Of a stretch of DNA of 64,000 nucleotides, positions 19,941 to 32,100 are shown piece by piece (position 1 is the stretch's first letter; the number at the start of each line of letters is the position of its first letter). Where the stretch lies: the NCBI RefSeq assembly GCF_024679095.1, contig NC_066571.1, forward strand, positions 2,858,283 to 2,922,282, read 5' to 3'. The notes beneath the pieces are model-generated. The model saw nothing but the letters and a program-made list of their open reading frames with translations, searched no databases and had not been told where the DNA came from. Source of the DNA: Eriocheir sinensis (lineage: Eukaryota > Arthropoda > Malacostraca > Decapoda > Varunidae). A program made the translations under genes and the position numbers.

Positions 19941-20740
19941 AAAATCATCGCAGTCATTGTTGTTTTCCTTGTCATTGATGCTGTTGTTACTATCCTATTG
20001 TTACTGTGTATCTGAAGAGTATTAGTTTAAGAGTACTCATTAAGTCCGTTACCGAATAGTGGTTAATGTTTAGTTAATATAGTATAGGGAGAATTATTAA
20101 AAGGGGAAGGGATAGTTGATAATACGGAATGAAGATTTGAAGGAGGAGGGAATAGTTGATATGAGAATAGGACTAAAGGAAGGGAGTTGACATAAAAGGG
20201 AAACGAGAATGCAGACGAGGGAGGAGGAAAAGGAGGAGGAGGAGGAGATGAAGAGGGAAGAGGGAGGGAAGTTAATGAACGAGGTAGATATAAATAAAAA
20301 GTGTCACGGAGCAGATGGCGATAGACGGATCAAAGCACAGGGGGAGGAGCGCCGTCACACCATCGTTGCCAGAATATCGTACTCAGAGCCTCCTATTTAC
20401 CGTTTTTTGTGCCATAGCAATTGTCAAAAAGTACCAATAATTAACCATTTTAACGATAACTATATATGAAGGCAGTTATTGGGATCAAGGAGGCAGTTTT
20501 GGGGTCGGAAATCGGGAAACATATGAGGCAGAGTACGACAATCTGGCACCGTTGCGTCACACCTGTGCCTTATAATCACCTGCGCCTCTGTCATCAGCCT
20601 CCCCCTCCCCCCTCACCTGCCAAAAGCGCTGCACACCCATCACCATGCCCCCCCCCCCTCCCCATCACACCTGTACCTCATACCCGCGCCTTCTGATATT
20701 AGCCTCCCTCTCCCTTTCTCTTGTCAAAGCGCCGCTCATA
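19601..20740. other. Mixed spacer with a (TAG)n tract
   Basis: A (TAG)n tract lies at about 19878-19940 and a short (GGA)n near 20225-20250. The rest is AT-rich or balanced with short frames and no recognised product. From 20590 the sequence becomes C-rich. Confidence 0.5.
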
Positions 20741-20948
20741 CCCTCCCCATCATCTCCCACCCTCCCCATCACTTACCCTCCACTTCCCTCTCACCTCCCC
20801 ATCACCTCCCTATCACCTCCCCATTACCCACCCTATTACCTACCCATCACCTCCCCATCATCTCCCCATCACCGTCACCTCCCTATCACCTCCCCATTAC
20901 CTCCCTATCACCTCCCTATCACCTCCCTATCACCTCCCCAACCCCTCC
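20741..20948. repeat. CACCTCCCTAT-type minisatellite
   Basis: About 17 short units of the form CACCTCCC(T/C)AT in tandem. Confidence 0.85.
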
Positions 20949-20964
20949 CCCCCCCCCATCAAGG

Positions 20965-21012
20965 CCCTTCACTAGTATTTTTAAACATTGGCGCACGAGT
21001 GAAGATTTTATT
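20965..21012 (-). repeat. Fragment of the 23385/41245 dispersed family
   Basis: ATTTTTAAACATTGGCGCA resembles ATTTTTAAACATTTCTGCGC in the copy at 41245-41410, in the same orientation. It is only a short terminal fragment. Confidence 0.35.
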
Positions 21013-21378
21013 ATTTTCTTTTTTTTTCTTCCTTTTTTTTTTTTTACATTATTGGGTTTAAAGTCCCGTCTGTCTTGAGAGTGGGCGTGTTGTGTTTGTC
21101 CCAGGGTGAGCCCCGCCCTCGCTCCCCCCCTACGTCCCTGTCCCCCCCTACCCCCTCCCCCCCCCCTCCGCGTGATGGGCCGCGTCGATATTTACATGTA
21201 ATGAAAGCAATCTGTCTCTACTTTTCACAGCTGTTGGCGGCACCTTCAGGAGGGGGAGAGGGGGGAAGGGGAGGGAAAAGGAGGAAGATTGAAGGGTCGA
21301 GGGAGGATAGGGAGGAAGGAGAGGAAGAGGGAAGGCTGTTTAGGAGGATAAATAATGTCAAACAACCTGGAAATGTTT

Positions 21379-21429
<51 letters not shown>

Positions 21430-21479
21430 TGCCCATAACAGTATTTCCATTCTCACTTCATATAGACGCATATTTTTGG
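21013..21479. repeat. T-run, C-rich, purine and (CA)n segments
   Basis: A T-rich run at about 21018-21050, C-rich DNA to about 21170, GGAGGG-type purines at 21250-21340, and a perfect (CA)n at about 21381-21428. Confidence 0.8.
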
Positions 21480-21965
21480 CTCATCCTTTAAATCAAGTCA
21501 CTCCTCTCACCCACACTTGCCCACTCCCTCCCCTCCCCTTCCATCCCTTTTCACTCCTCTCCCTCACCACTCCTTGCCAGACTTCGCTCCTTTCTCCCCG
21601 TCACTTCCTCCCTCTCTCCCTCCCTCCTTTAACACTTAACAGATTTACTTCTCATCTCCTTTTCCTCTTCCCTTGCCTCTTCCTCCTCCTCCTCCTCCTC
21701 TTCTCTTCTTCCTCCTCCCTTTCCCCTCTTTCAAACCTCACATCTTCCCTTTTATCATCCTTTCCTCTTCTTCGTCTTCCTTCTTCGTCCTCCTCCTCTC
21801 CTCCTTCCTTTCTTCCTCCTCCCCTTTCCCCTCTTTCAAACCTCACATCTTCCCTTCTATCATCCTTTCCTCTTCTCCGTCTTCCTTCTTCGTCCTCCTC
21901 CTCGTCCTCTTCCTCCTCGTCCTCCTCCGCTTCCTCCTCCTCCTCTCTTTCACTTGACACCCTCC
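21480..21965. repeat. CT-rich tract with a 106-bp tandem duplication
   Basis: CTCTTTCAAACCTCACATCT occurs at 21725 and 21831 with matching CT-rich flanks (TATCATCCTTTCCTCTTC, then CGTCTTCCTTCTTCGTCC). Confidence 0.85.
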
Positions 21966-22499
21966 TCCCCCCTTCCTCCCTCATACCTTTAATTGGTGAG
22001 GTCAGCACATAAAGCACGTGTTATGGCTGACCTTTGACCCGCGTGTGACCCTTCCCATAAGATCTCGCCCTTATACGGTGCCCGCTCACACCCACGCACC
22101 GCCATCACTGTCCTGACATCCACATCACCGCCACCACCACCACCACCACTACCACCACCACTACCATCACCACCACCGCCACCACCATCACTACCACCAC
22201 CACCACCACTACCACCACCACCACCACCACTACCACCACCACCATCACCACCACCCTCACTACCATCCCCTCACCCCCTCACACACACCCCCTCACCTAC
22301 CAAAATACCCTCCTCCTCCCACCCTTTCCTTGCTCCTTAATCTCTCAGGGAACGACAAGGAAGACCAAAGAGGGACAGAAACAGGCACAGGAACAGCATG
22401 AATCAGGGCAGCGGCGGGGGGGAGAGGGGGGGAGGGGGAGGAACATCTGCAGCACTGTGGGAGTCTCAAGGTCAGGGCGAAGAAGGGTGTCATCAGCGA
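21966..22499. repeat. (CAC)n tract in mixed DNA
   Basis: Imperfect CAC/TAC/ATC triplets at about 22120-22270, flanked by mixed sequence. A GGGGGAG purine patch lies at 22415-22440. No gene is recognised. Confidence 0.8.
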
Positions 22500-22960
22500 C
22501 CAGTGTTTTGCGTTCCTTCTTCATTTTTGTATAATTTTTCTTTTTCCTTTTTTTATTGTGGTCTTTCCTTCTCTCCCTTTTCTTCTACTTCATCTCTCCC
22601 TTCCTCAACACTTAACAGATTTATTTCTCACTTCCTCCTCCTCATCATCATCCTCTTCCCTTTCTTCCTCGTCCTCCCCCTTCACTTCTCTCCCTCCTCA
22701 TTTTTCCGTTCTTTCTCCTTATTACCTCACATCCTTCCCTACTCCCTTCTTCTACAGCTTCCTTTATTCCTCCTCCTTCTTTTTCTCCTCCTTTCACCCA
22801 GTCACTTCGCTCCATCTCTCCCTTCCTCACTCATCTCCTTTTCCTCTTTCCTTTCCTCCTCCTGCTCCTTCCCTTCCTCTCCTTCCTCCGCCTCATTTTC
22901 CCCCTCCTTCTGTTTTCCTTTTTTTCCGCTGTGGTCCTTGCTTCCCTTTTCCAGCAGCGT
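22500..22960. repeat. CT-rich tract
   Basis: Imperfect CTTCCTCC repeats. The segment CCTCAACACTTAACAGATTT at about 22601-22620 recalls AACACTTAACAGATTTACTT near 21630, so part of this tract may be a copy of the one at 21480. Confidence 0.75.
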
Positions 22961-23039
22961 CAGACTCTCGGCTTATCTAGATGATGCTCGCTCAGGCTTG
23001 GGAGAGAAGAGGAGAGGGAGTGAATAACCTCTTGGCGCT

Positions 23040-23330
23040 GCACGGCCCTAAAAGCAGTGTCAGTATTAGCTTTATTGCTGGTATTATTAACTTCAGGCGC
23101 ATAAATGGAGTTTGAGATTTATGAGGTACAAGTAATAATAGCCTCACGATGCGCCCCGGCCATTAAAAGCAGTGTTAGAATTTGTTTTATCATTGGTGAA
23201 ATTAGCTTCTGTGCACGAGTGAGTGGCCCGGCGATTCATGGACCACGAGCAAAAGTAACTTCATGTCCCCTCCCCTCCAGGCCATTAAAGGCTGTGTTAA
23301 TACTAGTTTTATTATGAGGAGTATAAGCTT
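23040..23330. repeat. Three diverged tandem units of about 118 bp
   Basis: GGCC(A/C)TAAAAGCAGTGTYA and its variant GGCCATTAAAGGCTGTGTTA occur near 23045, 23159 and 23279. Each is followed by TTAG or TAGT, TTTTAT, and an AG/GT-rich TATTA or TATAAGCTT. Confidence 0.75.
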
Positions 23331-23384
23331 GGTATTCTTAGATGCTTCCGCCTTTCTCATCAACTATTTCCAACTGCCAAATGG

Positions 23385-23560
23385 AAGATCAGTTGGATTC
23401 TAATGAGTTTTTAGGTTCATGGTACAGAAGAAGTATCATCTATCACCAGGGTAATAAAACTACCCCTGGAAATGAACAAAACATCCATGAAAGCCTTGTC
23501 AAATATCTGTGCATGAGAGACGAAGTGTTTAAGAATTTGGTCTTAGCCTTGTCAGCATGA
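23385..23560 (+). repeat. Dispersed repeat family, copy 1
   Basis: Collinear with the reverse complement of 41245-41410. Shared blocks are TTCTAATGAG, AGGTTCAYGGTACAGAAG, CACCAGG, ACCCCTGGAAATG and the CAYGAAAG block. A 72-codon frame starting upstream is open across it, but the 41-kb copy has no matching intact frame, so the open frame looks accidental. Confidence 0.65.
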
Positions 23561-23699
23561 GTTACAGTTCAAGAAGTGGAAGAGGAATAAAGGGCGTGTA
23601 GAGTGGGCGGCCATAAAGGGTCAGGTAGTGGTTGGTGGTGTACTCGCGGCCCCAAAGCAACGCAATCCATTAAGTCCTCGAGGTGATGTAATAGTCTCC

Positions 23700-24060
23700 T
23701 CTTGAACGGGTTTTATTGAGTTCGAGGGGCAGGGGAGGAGCGGCGGGCTGGCAGGGGGCGGCACGGGGTCACCTTACAGGGGAGAGGTGGGACAGGCAGG
23801 GGTGGGGCCAGCATATTGGGGGGTCGGGGTGCCGCGCCGCCCTCCGCCAGGTGTGGCCGGGCACGCGGGCGACACTGTGCAGGCGCCGCGTGTTGCACCA
23901 GTCAGGATGAGGCGCGTCTGGCGGGGCCCTGAGGGAGGCGCTGCGCCGTGTATGGCCGCCACGCCGCGACGCTGCAGGTAATTGGCGTGAGGAATGGCCG
24001 AAGGGGGAGCAGCTGGGTCTCTCGGTGGCTTGTGTCGGTCTGAAGGGAACGGCTTCATGC
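23700..24060. other. GC- and CpG-rich block
   Basis: The most GC-rich DNA of this region, with long overlapping frames on both strands that have Ala/Gly/Arg/Pro bias and no recognisable domain. It lies just downstream (minus strand) of the candidate exon at 24153-24252. It could be intronic, regulatory or a CpG-rich promoter. Confidence 0.35.
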
Positions 24061-24152
24061 TATAACGAAGAGCCCATTCCGTCCGGCCCGTCAGCCATTC
24101 CATCATAGAGTCAGCCAGGCACCTCGCGACCCCTCCTTAACAACGTACTCAC

Positions 24153-24252
24153 CACCTGGCTCTGGGACGCTGCTCTCTCCTCCCCCGTTTAACTTTAGAA
24201 TGTATGGTAAGTTTATGCCCTCCACGTCTTCGTACCCCGACATTTCCGCCAT
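24153..24252 (-). CDS. Candidate first coding exon, unknown protein
   Basis: On the minus strand an ATG at 24252, in a fair context (GATGGCGG), opens a frame that reads MAEMSGYEDVEGINLPYILK and then LNGGGESSVPEPG. It reaches a good donor, G|GTGAGTAC, with the intron starting at 24152 (phase 1). An alternative donor, CAG|GTGGTG, is 3 bases earlier. A second in-frame ATG lies at 24243. Residue usage is balanced and acidic, unlike the low-complexity frames elsewhere. An arthropod-like initiator CTCAGTG lies about 200 bases upstream (24459-24453). No domain or family is recognised and no second exon was found, so it may be a chance frame. Confidence 0.3.
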
Positions 24253-24955
24253 CAAATTATCCTCAAGTCTATGATGCGTAACTTGATTCTTCGTCACGGC
24301 CACTCCCGCCAGCGGCCGCCACGTCGCTGCCTCGTTTCGACATCCCACAAAGTTTTCTCCTCATTTACATGTACCGCGGCCCACCCTGGCCTCCCTCTAA
24401 TCACCAGACACATAAATACCCCATAACTCACCGGCACTCACTGTCGCCTCTTCACTGAGTCCTCATTACAAGGGACTTAAGGTTCGCGCCATTCATTTCG
24501 AGGAAGTTAACTGCCGCATCTTGCAGCCTCCTTGACGGTACGGAAGTCATTGTGTATAGTCGTTTCAATGTTTTAATGTTTCCTTCCTTGCCCGTAACTG
24601 CTTCCTTGTGCGTCCCAGAATAGTCTCTAGTAGTAATGGTCGTTGTTATTATTATTACGGTGATGATGGAATACGAGGAACATACGAGTACACGGCTAGG
24701 TATAGGATTGGCTGGGTTGGGTGGTAGTTGTGGTTATTGGGATTGTTCTGGAAAGACTTGGTTGGAAAAGGTTAGGTTGGGCTGGGTGGTATTAGTCGTA
24801 ATTATAGTTATTCTGGTCGTGGTGCTTTTGGTAGGGTGAAGCTTGTGCGGCTGCAGGGTGCGTACCAAAGGCAGATGCGGAAATTGGTGCTTCAGATAGT
24901 GAGATAAGCGAGACGTCGGTGCCTCACAGAAACGAGATGATTTGGTGTATTGTGA
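24253..24955. other. Mixed complex DNA
   Basis: Balanced sequence to about 24600, then GT/AT-rich TTATTATTA and TAGTTGTGG segments. No second exon, RNA or element is recognised. Confidence 0.45.
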
Positions 24956-24956
<1 letters not shown>

Positions 24957-25028
<72 letters not shown>

Positions 25029-25181
25029 GGAGTTGAAATAATTGGTGCTATGATATTGGTTTATGATTTATTGGCTCATATAAAACCAATATAGTTCTTG
25101 GGTGTGTCTATATTTGATGAAGCATGGACTTGTTAATTTGTTTACTTTTATCCTCTACCATAACAAGCTACAGAATGAGGC

Positions 25182-25218
<37 letters not shown>

Positions 25219-25242
25219 ACACACACACACACACACACACCA
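24957..25242. repeat. (TG)n and, 155 bp later, (CA)n
   Basis: A perfect (TG)n tract of about 70 bp (24957-25027), then AT-rich DNA, then (CA)n at about 25181-25240 with one GAGA interruption. Confidence 0.95.
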
Positions 25243-25264
25243 ATCATCACCACCAACTCAATAT

Positions 25265-25650
25265 ACCCACAGATAACATCCTTCCTCCTCCCTCCTACTC
25301 CTTCTCTCCCCTTCCTTCCTCCTCCCTCCTACTCCTTCTCTCCCCTTCCTTCCTCCTCCCTTCTTCCATTGCTCCCATGCTCTTCCTTCCTCCTACCTCC
25401 AACTCTTGCCTTTCCCTTCCTTCTCCCTCCTACTCTTTCTCCCCCTTTCCTTCCTCCTCCCTTTAACCTTACATCTCTCCCTCCTTCATTCTCCCTTTAA
25501 CCCTTCCCTCCTCCTTTCTTCATCTCTCCTTCCTACCTTTCCCCTTCCATTCCTTCCCCTTCCTTCCTCTTCCCCTCCCCTTCCTATTCCTTCCTCCTCC
25601 ATTTTCTCCCCTTCCCTCCTCCTTCCTCCCCTTGCACTCCTCTCCCCCCC
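25265..25650. repeat. CTTCCTCCTCC pyrimidine minisatellite
   Basis: Recurring TCCTTCCTCCTCCCTCCTAC followed by TCCTTCTCTCCCC, about 36 bp per unit, decaying downstream. Confidence 0.85.
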
Positions 25651-25925
25651 CCCCTCTCATCCGTAGCATCATACGTGTCCCATGATAACCCCGCGACCCC
25701 CAGCCCGTCACCCCATCCCCTCCCCCCCCCGCGACCCCCAACCAGTCACCCCCCGACCCCTGGCCCCTGTGAGGACTCAGATATTATTATAGACAAGGGT
25801 CATCCGAAAAGGTCATCCGAGAGGGTCATCCGAGAGGCTTAAAGACAGAATATGAAGGCTCATCCACGCCCCCCCCACGCCCCCCCTTAGCTTGTCATCG
25901 TCATCGTCTGCACCATCTTTATCTG
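25651..25925. other. C-rich spacer
   Basis: CCCCGCGACCCCCA-type repeats at 25690-25770 and AGGGTCATCCGA repeated three times at 25796-25835. No gene is seen. Confidence 0.6.
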
Positions 25926-27230
25926 TATGTCGTTTTATTTTTTGGTTTATCGTTTATTGGATTTTTTTTTATTGATTTTCGTGATATTTTTTTCTTTTTC
26001 CTCATCCGCTTCTTTTTCCTCCTCTTTCTTCTCCTCCTTCTCCTGTTCACTTGTATTCGTTTGTATATTTTACTTTTCATTCAACTTCACCTTTACTGTT
26101 CTCCTTTTTCTCCATCTATTTCTTCTTCCTCCGCCATCTTCTTTTCCCTGCTCCTTCTCATTCTTCTTTTCCTTCTTTTTCATTTCTGTTTCCCTCGTCT
26201 CCATATCCTCCTCCTTCCCTTTCCTCTTCTTCTTTTCCTTCTCCTCCTTCTCCTTTCCATCTTCTCCTCCTTTTCATTCCTCTCCATCTCCATCCATTTC
26301 TCATTCTCCTTTTCCTTCTTCTCCATTTCTATTTCCTTCGTCTCCATGTCCTCCTCCATCCCTTTCCTCCTCTTCTTTTCCTTCTCCTCCTTCTCCTTTC
26401 CCTTCTTCTCCATCTTCATTTCCATCTTCTCCTTTTCATTCCTCTCCATCTCCATCCTTAATCCTCCGTCTCTTCTTCCATCTCCTCTTCCTTTTCCTTC
26501 TTCTCCATTTCTGTTTCCTTCGTCTCCATATCCTCTTCCATCCCTTTCCTCCTCTTCTTTTCCTTCTCCTCCTTCTCCTTTCCCTTCTTCTCCTCCTTTT
26601 CATTCCTCTCCATTTCCATCCTTTCTCCTCCGTCTCCTCTTTCATCTCCTCTCCCTCCTCCTCCTCGTCTTCCATAAGTGGCTCAAGACTTTGCATCAAT
26701 CCGATCCCTCTCTGCCTCACCGCCTGCCTCGCCTTCTGCCTCGCTCACTCCCTTCATCACCTCCCTTACCTGCATCACCTCCCTTTATTACCCATCTCAC
26801 CTCCCCTTCTCCCACCCCCTTCCCTCATTACCTCTCCTACCTGCCCCGCGCTTCCACATTTTACTGCCCTCCTCTTCCCCTTCGCCCTGCTCACTGTTTC
26901 TCTCCCCACCTGCCTCAGATTCCTCATTACCTGCCATACCGCCTCGCTCACCTGTGTTATCTCCTTCAGTCCCTCCCTCACCCTCTCCTCTCCCTTTCTC
27001 TTGCTCTCGATCTGCCGTTCTCTGTCTCTGTCTGTCTGTCTGTCTGTCTGTTTCTCCATCTCTGTTTCTGTCTCTCTCTCCTTCTCTTGGTTTCTTTATT
27101 TCTGTCTCATTCGCTTTCATCGTTTTTCTTTCCTCCTGTGTTTATTTTTTGCATCCACATTATTAATCTTTGTATTTTTTTTCTCTTTCTATTTCTTCAT
27201 TTTCCTTTCCCTCCTCCATCTTCTTATCGT
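25926..27230. repeat. 1.3-kb pyrimidine tract with 143-182 bp tandem units
   Basis: TTCGTCTCCAT or its variant, followed by a similar CT-rich pattern, recurs at about 26196, 26339 and 26521. The long Ser/Leu/Pro/Phe frames across it (up to about 458 codons) come from the lack of purines on this strand and not from coding. A (CTGT)n patch is at 27028-27050. Confidence 0.8.
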
Positions 27231-27465
27231 CGTTATCATCATCACTGTTGGGACATTCTCGACAAGTTGCAGACTGAGAAGAAAGGAATCACAGGTGTAT
27301 TGAGGTGAATGCATTTCCATAATACACTCGCGTTTTCTCTCTCCTACTTCTCCATTATTGTTCTCTCCTTCCTCATCTTCATCCTCCTCCTCCACCTCGT
27401 CCTCCTCATTTTAATTATATTTCCCCTCTTCCTTCTTTATTTTGTTCTTTAATCCGATATTCTAT
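27231..27465. other. Mixed to CT-rich flank of the tRNA gene
   Basis: No feature is recognised apart from short CTCCTC repeats near 27380-27405. Confidence 0.5.
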
Positions 27466-27547
27466 GCAGTGATGGCCGAGTGGTTAAGGCGTCTGACTAG
27501 AAATCAGATGGGATCTTCCCGCGTAGGTTCGAATCCTACTCACTGCG
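27466..27547 (+). tRNA. tRNA-Ser (anticodon AGA)
   Basis: The 82-base cloverleaf is complete. A 7-bp acceptor stem, GCAGTGA (27466-27472), pairs with TCACTGC (27540-27546), with discriminator G at 27547. The anticodon stem TCTGA/TCAGA (27492-27496 and 27504-27508) encloses the loop CTAGAAA, with anticodon AGA at 27499-27501. A long variable arm, GGGA-TCT-TCCC (27510-27520), is the class II hallmark of Ser tRNAs. The T arm is GTAGG-TTCGAAT-CCTAC (523-539 of the 27-kb block). It decodes UCU, and UCC/UCA by wobble if A34 becomes inosine. There is no intron and no encoded CCA, as expected for a eukaryotic nuclear gene. The internal A box (TGGCCGAGTGG) and B box (GGTTCGAATCC) are intact, so it is probably expressed. 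Confidence 0.97.
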
Positions 27548-27563
27548 CTGAAGGCGGGTCATA

Positions 27564-27568
27564 TTTTT
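27564..27568 (+). terminator. Pol III T-run terminator
   Basis: A run of five T lies 17 bases after the tRNA 3' end, which is a standard RNA polymerase III stop. Confidence 0.8.
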
Positions 27569-28063
<495 letters not shown>

Positions 28064-28162
28064 ATTTGTGTACACACGAAGAGGGGAAGTCTATGTTTAT
28101 GTGTTTATACGACGTGTGCGGATGTTTTCTTTTTCATGATATGTTTATGTTTGTGTGTGTGT

Positions 28163-28199
<37 letters not shown>

Positions 28200-28200
<1 letters not shown>

Positions 28201-28442
28201 ATTCGTGTAGGTACCTCGCACACCCACACACACCTGGGGCCGGGCCGCGTGGGGGGTGAAGTGTCGACGCGGAGACTGTGAAGGGGAAGGTTCAGGGGGA
28301 GGAGGAAGGGAAAGGAAGGGGCGTCACTTCTCTGCCAGGTTAGCCCACCGCAGGGGAGAGCAAACCTGATAACACTCTTTCCCCTCAAATGTCGCCGGGC
28401 GGGGAAGGAAGGAAAAGGGGAAGGAAGGGATGCCAGGTGTGT

Positions 28443-28488
<46 letters not shown>

Positions 28489-29103
28489 GCCTCGAAGGAG
28501 TGGTCTACACCTGGCCTAATGGGATATGTAAACAGGTAAGGAGAGGTGAGGGAAAGGAAAGGTATAAGGTAGAAAAAGTTATCTGTACGGGAAGAGAAGG
28601 TAAGGTAGGTAGGTAGAGACGAGGGAACGTAAGGCAAAAAGGAAGAGGTGAAGGGAAGGAGAGGAAAGGCAGAGGATGAGATGTGAGGGGAAGAGGAAAT
28701 GAGGTATGTAATGAGGAATAAAGGGAGGGGAAGGTAAGGTAGAGGAGAGGTGAGGGGAATAGGAGCTAACATAGGTAAGTAGAGACGAGGATGGGGGAAG
28801 GTGAGGTAGAGGATGGGGGAAGGTGAGGTAGAGGATGAGAGGTTAGGGAAAGGGTAGGTAGAGGGAAAGGAAGGAGATGTGAAGGGAAAAGGAGATAAGT
28901 TAGAGAAATTGAGGTTGAGGGAGGGAGGTGGAATCGGGTGAGGGGAAGGAGAGGTGGGGTGAAGGAAGGGCAGGGGAGGGGGGAGAGGGAGGGAGGTGGG
29001 GAGCGTAGTGAGGAGGTGGAGTAAGGAAGAGGTAGGTGGGGAAGGTTGGGTGGGGAGGAAGGGGAGGGAGGGGGGGGAGGTGAGGGTGGGTGGGGGAAAG
29101 TGG
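28200..29103. repeat. Purine-rich GGTAAGG/GGGAAGG field
   Basis: Balanced to about 28430, then purine-rich with recurring GGTAGAGGA and GGGGAAGG. At 28780-28840 a 27-bp unit (GATGGGGGAAGGTGAGGTAGAG) is duplicated. Confidence 0.75.
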
Positions 29104-29455
29104 GAAGAGTAGGTAAGGCGAAGGTTAGGTAGGGGAATATAGGGGAGAGGGAGGCGAGGTAGGGGAGCGTAGGTGAGGGGAGGGTAAGGTAAGGAAGAGT
29201 AGGTAAGGCTAAGGTTAGGTAGGGGAATATAGGGGAGAGGGAGGCGAGGCAGGGGAGCGTAGGTGAGGGGAGGGGAGGGTAAGGAAGAGTAGGTAAGGCT
29301 AAGGTTAGGTAGGGGAATATAGGGGAGAGGGAGGCGAGGTAGGGGAGCGTAGGTGAGGGGAGGGGAGGGTAAGGAGGAGTAGGTAAGGGTAAGGTTAGGT
29401 GGGGAATATAGGGAGAGGGAGGCGGGGAGCGTGGGTGAGGGGGAGGAGGTGGGAG
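29104..29455. repeat. 90-bp minisatellite, about 3.8 units
   Basis: GA(A/G)GAGTAGGTAAGG starts at 29104, 29194, 29284 and 29374, exactly 90 bp apart, and each unit carries TTAGGTAGGGGAATATAGGG and GGAGCG. Because 90 is a multiple of three, the minus strand shows a 30-residue Pro/Leu/Tyr repeat in a 460-codon frame. This is a by-product of the array. Confidence 0.95.
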
Positions 29456-29534
29456 GAGTGGTAGGTAGGAGGTGGGTTAGGTAGGGGAGGAGGTGGGTAA
29501 GGCTGTAGGTAGTCACCTCTATTTGTTTCTTTCT

Positions 29535-29697
29535 TTTCTTAGTATTTCCTTTCCTTCCTTCTTTCTTTTATTCTTTCTTTTTTTCTTTCTTTCATTCATT
29601 CCCACTCTTTCTCACTTCATTTATTCATTTATTTATTTGTTTCTATTTCTTTCTTTCTTTCAATCTGCCTTTCCACCTTCCCTTCGTCTCCCCTCAG
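29535..29697. repeat. Duplicated T-rich segment, copy 1
   Basis: Collinear and same-strand with 31217-31403. Shared blocks are TCTTAGTATTTCCTTTCCTT, CTTTCTTTTATTCTTTC, CATTCATTCCCACTCTTTC, TCACTTCATTTAT and CTTTCTTTCAATCT. Confidence 0.85.
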
Positions 29698-30915
<1,218 letters not shown>

Positions 30916-31216
30916 CATGTCTTCCTTCTCCTCCCTCCTGCCTGCATCTCTTTCTTCCTTCTCTCCTGCATTATACGATTTGCTTCACTTCTTTGTGTGT
31001 TTGTTTTGTTTTATCTCTTGTTAAGTCATGTTTATTTTTATGTTTATGTATCCGGTGTGCGAGGGAGGCCTTCCATCTATCTTTCTTCCTTTCATTCTTT
31101 CTTTTTCTTTGTTTTTCTTTTTTCTTTATTTCTTTTCTCCTTTTTTTCTTTTCCTTTTTTTTCTTTCCTCCTTTCGTTCTTTCTTTCTCCATTTCTCTCT
31201 TTCTCTCTTTCTTTCG

Positions 31217-31403
31217 TTTCTTAGTATTTCCTTTCCTTCTTTTTCTTTCCTTCCTTCCTTCTTTCTTTTATTCTTTCTTTCTTTCTTTCTTTCTTTCATT
31301 CATTCCCACTCTTTCTCACTTCATTTATCTATTTATTTGTGTCTGTATCTTTCTTTCAATCTCTCTTTCTATCTCTCCATCTGTCTCCCCCTCTCCCTTT
31401 CCT
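31217..31403. repeat. Duplicated T-rich segment, copy 2
   Basis: The second copy of the 29535-29697 segment, about 1.7 kb away, with the (CT)260 tract between them. The CTTT microsatellite inside it is longer than in copy 1. Confidence 0.85.
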
Positions 31404-31834
31404 CAATGCACGCCTCTCCTCTCCTATTGAATTACCTCGCCGCGCTGTGTTCCACCTCGCCCCGTCCATCACCGTCCACCCGTACCGCATATATCTCCTT
31501 TTTCCTCCTGTTCCTGTTCCTCACTTTTTACGCCGATGCATACCGACTCTTTCACCGCAGCTATACCACGCCTCCTATTCTTCTTCTTTCTCCTCCTGCT
31601 CTTCCTCTTCCTCCTCCTCCTCCTCCACGTAACGAGACAGGTAATGGGAAGTGTGGTGACAAATGCTGTGCTGTATTAAGAGAGACTGGATGCTGCACTC
31701 TCCTCACTCTTCTTCTTGTTAAGCTAATAGTGAGGGTGACTTTTGTTCCTTCCTCCTCCTCCTCCTCCTCCTCCTCCTCCTCCTCCCTCGCTTGTGGTAG
31801 TGGTGCGTCGTCGCCTCTCTTGCAGATGGTGTTG
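31404..31834. other. Mixed DNA with (CCT)n patches
   Basis: Short (CCT)n tracts at about 31597-31626 and 31752-31788 in otherwise balanced sequence. No gene is recognised. Confidence 0.6.
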
Positions 31835-32100
31835 ACAGTGGGCGAGTGGGTGGTGGTGGTGGTGGTGCTTCTGATGAGGAAATGGTGTTAGGGGTGGTAA
31901 TTGCGGTAGTGGTGGTGGTGTTGTGTTGCTGGTGATGAGGAAATGGTGGTTGTTGTTGTGGTGGTGGGTTGTGGTGGTTGTGGTGATGAAGGGAATGGTT
32001 GTGGTTTTGGTGGTGATGGTGATGAGGAAATGGTGGTGGATGTGGTGTTATGGGTGATGGTTGTAGATATGGTGGTGGTTGGTTGTGGTGATGGTTGTCA
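31835..32100. repeat. GGT/GAT-rich degenerate repeat
   Basis: GGTGATGAGGAAATGGT recurs with GTGGTGGT runs between copies, at spacings of about 65-85 bp. Confidence 0.8.

Noticed and set aside
23342..23560. 72-codon frame as a small gene
   Set aside because: It coincides with a dispersed repeat whose second copy (41245-41410) has no equivalent open frame.
25927..27308. Frames of 415-458 codons in a Ser/Phe/Leu-rich tract
   Set aside because: Pyrimidine strand bias removes stops in all frames; no conserved residues or splice logic.
28134..29516. 460-codon proline-rich minus-strand frame
   Set aside because: It spans (GT)n tracts and a 90-bp DNA minisatellite. The protein periodicity follows from the DNA period.
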